From contig WJMI01000003.1 in the NCBI GenBank assembly GCA_014728015.1, positions 1 to 36,630 on the forward strand: DNA of 36,630 bases, written 5' to 3'. Both the position numbers and the translations under genes were made by a program. This DNA comes from Chitinivibrionales bacterium. Lineage in GTDB: Bacteria; Fibrobacterota; Chitinivibrionia; Chitinivibrionales; WJMI01. Shown one piece after another: positions 9,079-17,453 of this stretch. Each line of letters starts with the position of its first letter. The first letter of the stretch is position 1. The notes beneath the pieces were generated by a model. It ran no database searches and had not been told where the DNA came from. It saw nothing but the letters and a program-made list of their open reading frames with translations.

Positions 9079-9839
9079 ACGGCCATCATACGCCTTATTC
9101 CTCTCTTGCGCCCCTTTACGACAGGATCATGGCCCATGTCGAATACCGGTCGTGGCTCCGTCTCACGCGCGAGATCATCGCAACGTATCTCGGGGAGAAC
9201 CCGCCGCGGGTGCTCGAAATCGGCGCCGGAACAGGCACGCTGGGCCGGATGCTTCTGAACGAACGTCTTTCATATTTCGGATCCGACAACTCCTTCGCCA
9301 TGTGTGCCGAGGCCCGGAAAAAAGGACTCCCCTTCTTTTGCGCGGACGGCAGGCGCCTCCCTGTCAAGGGGCCCTTCGATCTGGCGCTGTTTCTCTACGA
9401 CGGCATTAATTACCTTCTCGACCGGTCCGACTTTGAACGCGTGTTCCATGAAACGCATTCCTGTCTCCGCGACGGGGGGCTGTTGTTGTTCGATGTTACC
9501 ACCGAATCCAATTCACTGAGGCATTTCTACGACTATCTTGACTTTGAGGACTATGGCGAATCAGCGTATGTGCGCCACAGCTACTACGAGCCGAAATCGG
9601 CGTGTCAGTACAACGATTTCACGCTGTTCGTCCGCGCCGGAAACGAGGGCGCCGATGCGCACTATCAGAAACAGCGGGAGCGACATGTCCAGCGCGTGCG
9701 TTCCGTTGATGAAATCCGCGGGATAATCCCCGGCGGCAGGTTCGCGGTGGTGGGTGTCTGGGACGGGTTTTCGTTCAAACGGTATTCGTCACGCTCCGAC
9801 CGTATCCATTTCCTTCTGCGGAAGAAAGGCGCCGGGTGA
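9042..9839 (+). CDS. Class I SAM-dependent methyltransferase
   Basis: A Rossmann-fold methyltransferase of up to 265 aa. Motif I is VLEIGAGTGTLG. The acidic residue of motif II lies in YFGSDNS. FDLALFLYDGINYL and LLLFDVTTESN match later motifs. The N-terminal pattern YSSLAPLYDRIM is common in this family. The substrate cannot be told from sequence. The start is uncertain: ATG 9042 lies inside the SurA-like gene, while TTG 9075 overlaps that gene's stop as TTGA and gives a more typical N-terminus (254 aa). Neither has a clear ribosome binding site. Its stop overlaps the ftsE start as GTGA, so translation of the two is probably coupled. No signal peptide is seen, so it should be cytoplasmic. 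Confidence 0.85.
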   Translation: MAAGDIHRHPALNGHHTPYSSLAPLYDRIMAHVEYRSWLRLTREIIATYLGENPPRVLEIGAGTGTLGRMLLNERLSYFGSDNSFAMCAEARKKGLPFFCADGRRLPVKGPFDLALFLYDGINYLLDRSDFERVFHETHSCLRDGGLLLFDVTTESNSLRHFYDYLDFEDYGESAYVRHSYYEPKSACQYNDFTLFVRAGNEGADAHYQKQRERHVQRVRSVDEIRGIIPGGRFAVVGVWDGFSFKRYSSRSDRIHFLLRKKGAG

Positions 9840-10543
9840 TTCAGTTCTCGCACGTATCCAAGACCTACGATAACCAGTTCGAGGCCCTGAACGACATCGA
9901 CCTGTTCATCGACAAGGCCGAATTCGTCTTGCTGACCGGCGAGAGCGGCGCCGGAAAAACCACCCTGCTCAAACACATTTACATGGAGGAAATCCCCTCG
10001 GTCGGCCAGGTGTTCGTGTGCGGGTACGAATCGAAGTATGTGCGGCGCAAGGACATTCCCCGGCTGCGCAGGAAGCTCGGTATCGTGTTCCAGGATTTCC
10101 GGCTCCTGTACGACCGCAACGTGTTCGAGAACGTCGCGTTCGCCATGCGTGTCACCGGCGTGCGGGAGCGTATCGTGAAGCGCAAGGTGTGGGAGGTGCT
10201 GGCCCACACGGGACTGTCCCATAAGTCCTCGTTTCTTCCCAGCCAGCTCAGCGGCGGCGAGCAGCAGCGCGTGTGCATTGCCCGGGCCATCATCAACAGC
10301 CCGCTCGTGCTTCTCGCCGACGAGCCGACCGGCAACCTCGATACCGCCGTCTCGCTGGAGATCTTCTCCCTGCTCCAGGAAATCAACAGCTGGGGAACGA
10401 CCGTGGTGGTCGCGACCCATGACGATCACCTGATTAAGCGGTACCACTACCGCCAGCTGGTGCTGCACGGCGGTGTCCTGGTGAAAGGCGGCAACCAGTC
10501 GATAAAGCCGAAAACATGGAAGGAGCCGCAATGGTCCTTGTAA
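9836..10543 (+). CDS. ftsE: FtsE-like ABC transporter ATP-binding protein
   Basis: FtsE is the ATPase of the FtsEX complex, which controls peptidoglycan hydrolases during division. The 235-aa protein has Walker [10 protein letters not shown] (Lys41), the FtsE-typical Q-loop segment [17 protein letters not shown], signature LSGGEQQRV, Walker [13 protein letters not shown] and the switch histidine in VATHDD. FQDFRLL favours FtsE over LolD or MacB ATPases. The start is GTG 9836, overlapping the previous stop by 4 bases. The usual partner gene ftsX does not follow: an epimerase gene starts inside the last codons. Either FtsX is encoded elsewhere or this ATPase serves another membrane partner. Confidence 0.85.
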   Translation: MIQFSHVSKTYDNQFEALNDIDLFIDKAEFVLLTGESGAGKTTLLKHIYMEEIPSVGQVFVCGYESKYVRRKDIPRLRRKLGIVFQDFRLLYDRNVFENVAFAMRVTGVRERIVKRKVWEVLAHTGLSHKSSFLPSQLSGGEQQRVCIARAIINSPLVLLADEPTGNLDTAVSLEIFSLLQEINSWGTTVVVATHDDHLIKRYHYRQLVLHGGVLVKGGNQSIKPKTWKEPQWSL

Positions 10544-11478
10544 CCGGCGCAGCCGGGTTCATCGGGTTCCACGTGGCGCGCGCCCTTCTCGAAAGGGGCG
10601 AGCGGGTCGTGGGCATTGACAGCGTCAACAATTACTACGATCCCGCTCTGAAAGAAGCCCGCCTGCGCATTCTGCACGAGCACGATGCCTTTGCTTTCGA
10701 GCGGCTCGATATCTGCGACTATGACGGGCTTGCGCGCGTGTTCGGCAATGCCGCGCCCGAGAAGGTATGCCATCTCGCCGCGCAGGCAGGCGTGCGCTAT
10801 TCACTCACCGACCCGTTCGTATATCAGAAATCGAACAACGAAGGCTTTCTGAACCTGCTTGAATGCGCCCGTCACGCGCGGGTGAGCAACTTCGTGTTCG
10901 CATCAACGTCGTCGGTCTACGGGGCCAACACCAAGATGCCGTTCTCGGAAGCGGACCGCACCGACACGCCGATGTCCCTGTATGCGGCCACCAAAAAGGC
11001 AAACGAAGTAACCGCCCACGCGTACAGCCGGCTGTTCGGCGTGCCCTGCTCCGGGCTGCGGTTCTTTACGGTGTACGGGCCCTGGGGCCGGCCGGACATG
11101 GCGCTTTTCATCTTTACGAAGGCGATCCTCGAGGGGAAGCCCGTTGACGTTTTCAATTTCGGGAAGATGAAGCGCAATTTCACGTATGTCGACGATATCG
11201 TACAAGGCGTCCTCCTCGTTCTCGATACGCCCCGACCGTACGAGATCTACAACATCGGCAATGACAGGACCGTCGGGCTCCTCGATTTTGTCCGCGAGAT
11301 AGAGCACTGCCTCGATGCCAGGGCGGCCATGAATATGCTGCCCATGCAGCCGGGTGATATCGCGGCCACCGAGGCGGATATCCGCAAGATCCGGGCGCTG
11401 GGATACGCGCCGGCCACGAATGTGGATGCCGGGGTGCGGGAGTTCGTGAACTGGTACCGTCAGCACTATCATTGCTGA
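10531..11478 (+). CDS. NAD-dependent epimerase, UDP-glucuronate 4-epimerase-like
   Basis: An extended short-chain dehydrogenase of 315 aa. The NAD-binding motif GAAGFIG is at residues 6-12 and the catalytic pair is Tyr151/Lys155 in SLYAATKKA. Patterns IDSVNNYYDPALKEARL, YSLTDPFVYQKSNN, RFFTVYGPWGRPDMA and RNFTYVDDIV are typical of UDP-glucuronate 4-epimerases (CapI-like), which make UDP-galacturonate for surface polysaccharides. Other UDP-sugar epimerases remain possible. The start is decided by AAGGAG (10520-10525), five bases before ATG 10531; the alternative ATG 10516 lacks this. It overlaps the ftsE end by 13 bases. The following polysaccharide export gene supports a role in exported glycan synthesis. 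Confidence 0.87.
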   Translation: MVLVTGAAGFIGFHVARALLERGERVVGIDSVNNYYDPALKEARLRILHEHDAFAFERLDICDYDGLARVFGNAAPEKVCHLAAQAGVRYSLTDPFVYQKSNNEGFLNLLECARHARVSNFVFASTSSVYGANTKMPFSEADRTDTPMSLYAATKKANEVTAHAYSRLFGVPCSGLRFFTVYGPWGRPDMALFIFTKAILEGKPVDVFNFGKMKRNFTYVDDIVQGVLLVLDTPRPYEIYNIGNDRTVGLLDFVREIEHCLDARAAMNMLPMQPGDIAATEADIRKIRALGYAPATNVDAGVREFVNWYRQHYHC

Positions 11479-11517
11479 GGCGGCGGCCGGTTCCTGCCGC
11501 GGTTTCAGGCGCGGAAA

Positions 11518-11547
11518 TGGACACGGACCGTGCCTCTTTATTATTTT
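11518..11547 (+). promoter_or_regulatory. Possible promoter of the SLBB export gene
   Basis: TGGACA (11518-11523) is followed after 18 bases by TATTTT (11542-11547); an alternative -10 is TATTAT at 11539. The 117-base gap is locally AT-rich, unlike the tight junctions upstream, which suggests a new transcript starts here. Confidence 0.35.
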
Positions 11548-11595
11548 GTTAAGACTTGTAAACCGGCTAACCCCTTGCAGGCTAAGTACTTCAGA

Positions 11596-14070
11596 ATGAG
11601 CATTGCAGCAAGGCTCTCCCGGCATATGCTACTGGCAGTGGCAGCACTGCTTTGCGTGGCGCGCGCCCAGCAGCAGGAATCCGTGGCTCCGGCTACTATC
11701 CAGGAAATCCAGCGGCGGGTCCGGGAACAGGGCATACGGCATCCGGATACCCTGGTCGAAAAGATGAAAGAAGCAGAGGCGCGCCTTGAACAGGGCGAGC
11801 TGGATACCGCGGCGCTCGCGGATACTACGGACTCGGCCGCGCTCGCGCTTGAAGAGGAAATCGAGGAAGAGGTCGAGGATACCTCGATTTACGAGCGGAT
11901 CTTTCGGGGCGAAACAATCGACCCCGACTCCGTGCTCGCCGAAATAGAGATATTCGGCTATGCCACGTTCCGGCAAACCGAAGAAGACGTGTATCGGCCC
12001 GCCGAGCAGATCTCGGTACCCGCCGATTACCTCACCGCTCCCGGTGACGAAATCGTCGTTACCATGTGGGGGCGGATAAACGAAGAGGCCCGGCTGATTA
12101 TCGACCGTGACGGCTATATCAACGTGCCGCGCATTGGTCCCCTTGCGGTCGGCGGCCTTCCGTTCAGCGTGATGCAGCAGAATGTGGTCGATCGCATTCA
12201 AACCATCGAGGGCGTGCAGGCATCCGTGAGCATGGGCGCGCTTCGCTCGGTGTCGATATTCGTTGTCGGCGAAGTCGAAAAGCCGGGACAGTACACCGTC
12301 AACGCCCTGGCAAATGTGACCAACGCCATTTTCGCCGCGGGCGGCGTGACCAAGCGCGGCTCCCTGCGCTCCATCGAGTTGCGCCGCGGCGGACGCCTCG
12401 TGGCCACCCTGGATTTCTATGACTTTCTCATGTCGGGCGACAACTTCAGCCGGTATCGCCTGAAGGCCGGTGATGTGGTCGTTGTGCCGGTAGTCAAGAA
12501 CATGGCGGCGGTGGCCGGCAATGTGCGTCGCAGCGCCCTGTACGAATTCAAGGAAAAGGCCGATCTCAAAGCCCTGATCGAGCTGGCCGGCGGGTTCTCG
12601 CCCGCGGCATGGCTCAACCGGATCCAGGTCGAGCGTTTCGAGAAGAACACCTATCAGGCGGTGCTCGATATCGAGGCGCCGTCGGCGGAACTCCTTCCGG
12701 AGTTCGAAGTCAAGGACGGGGACATCATTCGCGTTTTCCAGATTGTCGACCGGGACAAGAACGCGGTCTACCTTTCCGGCAACGTGAAAAGGCCGGGAAA
12801 GTACGAGTACCGGGAAGGCATGCGTGTCGCCGACGTGATTGAAGAATTCGACGATCTTCTGCCGGAAACGTATTTCTCCTACGCGGTGGTGCACCGGCTC
12901 GAGCCGCCCCGGTACAAGGAGCGCATCCTTTCGTTCAACCTTCTTGATGCGCTCGAGAACGCGGAGAGCCCCGCGAATATCGGGCTTCGGCCCTATGACA
13001 ACATCATTGTTTACAACCGCGATTATTTCGAGCCCGACCGGTTCGTCACGATTGGCGGCGCGGTCACCAACCCCGGCACATACCGCCTCCTCGCCAACAT
13101 GCACGTCAAAGACCTCATTCTGCAGGCGGGCGGGCTCACCGATGCCGCAAGCACCGAGCGCGGCGAGTTGTACCGCCGCAGTTTTGTTCAGGATTCGGTG
13201 CGCACCAGGAAGACATCGTTCTCCGTGCAGTCCGCGATGAAAAACGATCCCGATCACAACATGGTGCTCAACAAGCTCGACCATGTGTTCGTGCGCCAGA
13301 AACGGGGCTGGAAAGAAACCAAGAAAGTCGCGCTGCTGGGCGAGCTGGTATACCCCGGGGAATATGTCCTTCTGGAGGGCGAAACGCTCGGCGATATCAT
13401 AGACCGGGCGGGGGGGTTCACCGGTATCGCGTATCTCGATGCCGCGATTTTCACGCGGACCTCGGTCCAGGAAATGGAGCGGGAACGAAACGAGGAATAC
13501 GTCCGGCAGCTTGAAGCAGACATGGCCCGTCTCTCGGCCGAAATGGCATCCAAGGGGGAGACCGAAGCGGCGCAAGCCATCCTCACCCAGCAGCAGGCGC
13601 TGCTTTCGCGGCTGCGCAAGACAAAAGCGGTCGGCCGCGTGGTCATCGACCTGACCGACCGGAGGAGCTACGACGATTTTCTTCTCGAAGATGGTGACAC
13701 GCTGTACGTGCCCAAGCTGCTGAACACCGTTTCCGTCATGGGCGAAGTGTTCAACCCGGCCACCTTCCAGCACGATCCCCGGCGCCCGCATGTCCGCCAC
13801 TATCTCGGGCAGTCGGGAGGGATCAAGGAAACCGCCGACGGGAAAAACATCTATGTGATCCGGGCCAACGGCAGCGTGGTCGCGGGAAGGCGGCGCAATA
13901 TAACCGCCTATCGCTTGCAGCCCGGGGATGCCGTGGTCGTTCCGCAGAAAATCCGCTATGTCAGCGGCTACAAGGTGTTCATGGAGACAGTCAACGCGGT
14001 ATTCCAGGTGGTCTCAACCGCCGCGGTCGTGATCACCGCGATTGCCACGGTGCAGGCCCTGAATAAGTGA
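11596..14070 (+). CDS. SLBB-domain polysaccharide export protein (Wza-like)
   Basis: This 824-aa protein has a signal peptide (MSIAARLSRHMLLAVAALLCVARA, cleaved near residue 24) with no lipobox cysteine. A Glu/Asp-rich segment covers about 40-110. The polysaccharide export domain is seen in DYLTAPGDEIVVTMWGRI. Six SLBB-type repeats follow, recognisable by G.V..PG.Y and AGG patterns (VGEVEKPGQY, AGNVRRSALY, SGNVKRPGKY, GGAVTNPGTY, LGELVYPGEY, MGEVFNPATF). A coiled-coil insert (EMERERNEEYVRQLEADMARL) lies between repeats 5 and 6. A hydrophobic helix ends the protein (VFQVVSTAAVVITAIATVQ). Wza-type proteins form the outer-membrane channel for capsule or exopolysaccharide; this one is more than twice as long as E. 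coli Wza. ATG 11596 was chosen for the signal peptide. It converges on gyrA with one base between stops. Confidence 0.9.
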   Translation: MSIAARLSRHMLLAVAALLCVARAQQQESVAPATIQEIQRRVREQGIRHPDTLVEKMKEAEARLEQGELDTAALADTTDSAALALEEEIEEEVEDTSIYERIFRGETIDPDSVLAEIEIFGYATFRQTEEDVYRPAEQISVPADYLTAPGDEIVVTMWGRINEEARLIIDRDGYINVPRIGPLAVGGLPFSVMQQNVVDRIQTIEGVQASVSMGALRSVSIFVVGEVEKPGQYTVNALANVTNAIFAAGGVTKRGSLRSIELRRGGRLVATLDFYDFLMSGDNFSRYRLKAGDVVVVPVVKNMAAVAGNVRRSALYEFKEKADLKALIELAGGFSPAAWLNRIQVERFEKNTYQAVLDIEAPSAELLPEFEVKDGDIIRVFQIVDRDKNAVYLSGNVKRPGKYEYREGMRVADVIEEFDDLLPETYFSYAVVHRLEPPRYKERILSFNLLDALENAESPANIGLRPYDNIIVYNRDYFEPDRFVTIGGAVTNPGTYRLLANMHVKDLILQAGGLTDAASTERGELYRRSFVQDSVRTRKTSFSVQSAMKNDPDHNMVLNKLDHVFVRQKRGWKETKKVALLGELVYPGEYVLLEGETLGDIIDRAGGFTGIAYLDAAIFTRTSVQEMERERNEEYVRQLEADMARLSAEMASKGETEAAQAILTQQQALLSRLRKTKAVGRVVIDLTDRRSYDDFLLEDGDTLYVPKLLNTVSVMGEVFNPATFQHDPRRPHVRHYLGQSGGIKETADGKNIYVIRANGSVVAGRRRNITAYRLQPGDAVVVPQKIRYVSGYKVFMETVNAVFQVVSTAAVVITAIATVQALNK

Positions 14071-14071
14071 C

Positions 14072-16627
14072 CTACTCGACACCACCTTCAGGCGGGCCCT
14101 CCGCTTCGTCCGGCCGCGCCGTGCCGCTGTCTCCCGCGGCGCCGGGCTCGCCCTCATCCCCGCCGTCCTGAGAGACATTCTCTTCGCCGCCTTCAACCGG
14201 CTCTGCATCTTCCCGGTCGCACAGCGCGACGCCGACCACGGTGTCCCCTTCGGAAAGGTTCATCAGCCGCACGCCCTGGGCGTTGCGCCCGATGAGGGAA
14301 ATGCGCTCGGCATCGCTGCGGATCACGATACCGTTTCGGCTGATAAGCATGACATCGGTGTCGGCGCGGCGGATTGATTTCATGGCGACCACGTGGCCGT
14401 TGCGCTCGGACTGGCGGATGTTGATAATGCCCGTGCCGCCGCGGTTGGTACGGCGGTATTCGGTCACCGCGGTTCGCTTGCCGTATCCTTTCTCGGTGAC
14501 CGTGAGCACGGTGTTTGATTCTTCCACCACCACCATCCCCACGACGCGATCGTCGCCGCGCAGGGAGATGCCCTTTACACCGCGCGTATTTCTTCCGAGC
14601 TCGCGCGCGGCGCTTTCGTGGAACCGGACGGCCTGGCCGTTGCGCGTCCCGATAATGACGTCATCGTCGCCGTCCGTCAGGCGGACCTCGATCAGCCGAT
14701 CGCTCTCGTCGAGACTCACGGCGTTGATGCCGTCCCGCCGGACATTGGAGTATGCCTGCAGCGGCTGCTTGTTGACAACCCCCTGGGCCGTGGCGCAGAT
14801 GATGTGCCGGGTGCCGTCGAATTCCTTGACAGGCACGACGGCGGCCACGAACTCCCCGGGCCTGAGCTGGAGGAGGTTGGCGATCGATCGCCCGCGCGAA
14901 TACCGGCCCGCCTCGGGAATGCGGTACACCTTCTGCCGGTAGCACCGCCCCGTATTGGTAAAGAACAGGATATGTGAATGGGCGGAGGCCACGAAAATGG
15001 ACCACACAAAGTCGTCTTCCTTGGATTCCATGCCCCGCACGCCGCGGCCGCCGCGGCCTTGCGAACGGTACACGGCAACCGGGGTCCGCTTGACATAACC
15101 GGCATTTGTCATGGTGATCACCATGTCTTCGTCGGCGATCATGTCTTCAATCTCGACGTCGCCTTCCGCCTCGACGATCTCCGTCCGGCGCTCGTCGGCG
15201 TACCGGGCCTTGAGGTCGCGCAGCTCGTCTTTGACAATGTCCATCCGGCGATCCCGGCTGTCAAGTATTGCCGTGAGGTCGGCGATGCGTGTCTGCAGCT
15301 CCCGGTATTCCGCTTCGATCTTCTCGCGCTCCAGCCCGGTCAGGCGCGCCAGGCGCATTTCGAGAATAGCGCGGGCCTGCGCATCGGACAGGTGAAACCG
15401 CTCGACCAGGCGTTGATGCGCTTCCTCGGTCGATGCCGAGCTTTTGATCAAGGAGACAATCTCGTCGATATTTCCCACCGCGATGCGCAGGCCTTCGAGG
15501 ATATGCGCGCGTTCTTCGGCCTTGCGCAGCTCGAACCGGGTCCGGCGCGTGACCACTTCGTGGCGATGCTCGACGAAGTACTCGATAATCTGCTTCAGCC
15601 CGAGCAGCCGCGGCTGCAGTTTTACCAGGGCCAGGTTGTTCACGCCGAACGTACTTTGAAGGGCCGTATACTTGTACAGTTTGTTGAGAACCACGTCCCC
15701 GAACGCATCTTTCCTGATCCCGATAACGATCCGCATGCCCCGGCGGTCCGACTCGTCGCGGATGAAAGAAACGCCTTCAATTGTTTTTTCGCGGACCAGT
15801 TCTCCCATGCGTTCCAGAAGCGCGGACTTGTTTACCATGTAGGGAATCTCGGTGACGATAACATGCTCCCGCTCGCCGCTTTTCTCGACCTCGGCGCGCG
15901 CGCGCAAAACGACCCGCCCCCGCCCCCGCGCGTACGCTTCCATGATGCCTGTTTTGCCGTAGATGATGCCCCCGGTCGGGAAGTCGGGGCCGGGAACAAT
16001 CGTCAGAAGCTCGCGCAGGTCGATCTGCGGGTTGTCGATGACGGCGATGACCGCATCGACGACCTCGCCGAGATTGTGCGGCGGCATGTTGGTCGCCATG
16101 CCCACGGCGATGCCCGTACTGCCGTTAACCAGCAGGAAGGGGAGCTTTGCCGGGAGAACCACGGGTTCCTCGGTGGAGCCGTCGTAGTTCGGCGTGAGAT
16201 CGACCGTCTCCTTTTCGAGGTCGGCCAGCATGTCCTCGGCCAGGCGGGTCATCCGGCACTCGGTATACCGGTAGGCGGCCGCCGGATCGCCGTCGATGGA
16301 GCCGAAATTGCCCTGCCCGTCCACCATGGGATAGCGGAGCGAGAAATCCTGCGCCATCCGCACAATGGTATCGTAGATCGCGCTGTCGCCATGCGGGTGG
16401 TACTTGGCCATGACATTGCCCACCACGTTTGCGCATTTCTTGGGCGGCTTGGTCGGCTGCAGGCCGATGTCCTGCAGGCCGAGAAGCACGCGGCGATGCA
16501 CCGGTTTCAGCCCGTCGCGTACGTCGGGAAGGGCCCGGGAGGTGATCATACTCATCGAGTAGTCGAGATACGACTTCTGCAGTTCGTCTTCGATGAAGAC
16601 CCAGCCGGCCCGAATCGCGTTTTCCAT
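14072..16627 (-). CDS. gyrA: DNA gyrase subunit A
   Basis: GyrA cuts and reseals DNA to introduce negative supercoils with GyrB. The 851-aa protein has the breakage-reunion domain with catalytic Tyr121 in RYTE. The quinolone-resistance region [12 protein letters not shown] carries Ser82 and Asp86, the residues of quinolone-sensitive enzymes. The C-terminal beta-pinwheel starts with a GyrA box QGRGGRG at 523-529; the consensus has Arg at its second position and here it is Gly, but the Gly-Arg-Gly-Gly core supports gyrase over topoisomerase IV. An acidic Gly/Glu-rich tail of about 45 residues ends the protein. The gene lies 5 bases after surE and ends the recF-dciA-gyrB-surE-gyrA block. It converges with the SLBB gene, one base apart. 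Confidence 0.97.
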   Translation of the reverse strand: MENAIRAGWVFIEDELQKSYLDYSMSMITSRALPDVRDGLKPVHRRVLLGLQDIGLQPTKPPKKCANVVGNVMAKYHPHGDSAIYDTIVRMAQDFSLRYPMVDGQGNFGSIDGDPAAAYRYTECRMTRLAEDMLADLEKETVDLTPNYDGSTEEPVVLPAKLPFLLVNGSTGIAVGMATNMPPHNLGEVVDAVIAVIDNPQIDLRELLTIVPGPDFPTGGIIYGKTGIMEAYARGRGRVVLRARAEVEKSGEREHVIVTEIPYMVNKSALLERMGELVREKTIEGVSFIRDESDRRGMRIVIGIRKDAFGDVVLNKLYKYTALQSTFGVNNLALVKLQPRLLGLKQIIEYFVEHRHEVVTRRTRFELRKAEERAHILEGLRIAVGNIDEIVSLIKSSASTEEAHQRLVERFHLSDAQARAILEMRLARLTGLEREKIEAEYRELQTRIADLTAILDSRDRRMDIVKDELRDLKARYADERRTEIVEAEGDVEIEDMIADEDMVITMTNAGYVKRTPVAVYRSQGRGGRGVRGMESKEDDFVWSIFVASAHSHILFFTNTGRCYRQKVYRIPEAGRYSRGRSIANLLQLRPGEFVAAVVPVKEFDGTRHIICATAQGVVNKQPLQAYSNVRRDGINAVSLDESDRLIEVRLTDGDDDVIIGTRNGQAVRFHESAARELGRNTRGVKGISLRGDDRVVGMVVVEESNTVLTVTEKGYGKRTAVTEYRRTNRGGTGIINIRQSERNGHVVAMKSIRRADTDVMLISRNGIVIRSDAERISLIGRNAQGVRLMNLSEGDTVVGVALCDREDAEPVEGGEENVSQDGGDEGEPGAAGDSGTARPDEAEGPPEGGVE

Positions 16628-16632
16628 GCCCT

Positions 16633-17442
16633 CTACCTCTTTCCTGATAGGTACCAGCGACTGTTCTCAAGCGGGGCCATGTGCGTGAGTACATGCCCGG
16701 CGGTCGCGTCAAAGTGAAGCGGCGTAATGGTAATGTACCCGCTGTCAAGCGCGCGCGAGTCGTATGCATCCGACGGCTCGGCTTCCTGTTTCGCGCCGTA
16801 CAGTTGCAGCACGCGGCCCGCCGGGCCGTCGCGCACGAGCCTGTATTTGTCAACAAAGAACGCCAGGCTCTGCCGCGTAATCCGTATTCCCCTGCTTTCG
16901 GCCGGCGCCGAAGACGGGAAGTTGACATTGAAAAACACGCGACGGCGCTCGTTTGCGAACCCGTCGGCGTGCATGGCGGCCAGCTTCTCCACGATTGCCG
17001 CAGCGGTGCGCGCGTAGTCCGCCATGTAGCGGGCGCCTTCCTCGGCCACGGAAAAAGCGGCGCTCGTCACTTCCCAGAACGCGCCCTCCCGGGCCGCGGC
17101 GAGCGTGCCGGAATAGTGACCGGCCATGCCGGTGTTTTCGCCGACATTGATGCCGGAAACAATCACGTCGGGCCTTGTCTCGAGCAGATGCGCGAGGGCG
17201 AGCTTGACACAATCCGACGGCGTTCCCGATACGGCGAACCCGTGCATGCCTTCGGCGGCGGGCAGCGGACGGCACCCGAGCGTACGCTTGTAGGTGAAGG
17301 CATGCGCCGCGCCGCTCTGTTCTTTCTCGGGGGCCACCACGGTAACGCGGTGGTTTCGCGAAAGCGATGCGTACAGCAGACGCAGTCCTTCGGCGGGATA
17401 CCCGTCGTCGTTGGTCAGGAGTATATGCAGAGAATGAGCCAT
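16633..17442 (-). CDS. surE: 5'/3'-nucleotidase SurE
   Basis: SurE is a metal-dependent phosphatase acting on nucleoside monophosphates. The 269-aa protein has the family motifs: NDDG with Asp12/Asp13, EQSG with Ser43, SGTPSDCV, and SGINVGENTG with Asn99 as a further metal ligand, followed by HYSGTLAAAREG. It starts 11 bases after gyrB and ends 5 bases before gyrA, so it is wedged between the two gyrase genes and very likely co-transcribed with them. No ribosome binding site is striking. The length agrees with the family (about 250 aa). Confidence 0.95.
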   Translation of the reverse strand: MAHSLHILLTNDDGYPAEGLRLLYASLSRNHRVTVVAPEKEQSGAAHAFTYKRTLGCRPLPAAEGMHGFAVSGTPSDCVKLALAHLLETRPDVIVSGINVGENTGMAGHYSGTLAAAREGAFWEVTSAAFSVAEEGARYMADYARTAAAIVEKLAAMHADGFANERRRVFFNVNFPSSAPAESRGIRITRQSLAFFVDKYRLVRDGPAGRVLQLYGAKQEAEPSDAYDSRALDSGYITITPLHFDATAGHVLTHMAPLENSRWYLSGKR

Positions 17443-17453
17443 ACCGTCTGCCG

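Noticed and set aside
11629-13800. 723-codon open frame antisense to the SLBB export gene
   Set aside because: The sense gene has a signal peptide and six SLBB repeats; the antisense protein is His/Arg-rich with no domain.
14978-16717. 579-codon open frame antisense to gyrA
   Set aside because: GyrA is unmistakable; the antisense frame is a codon-bias artefact.
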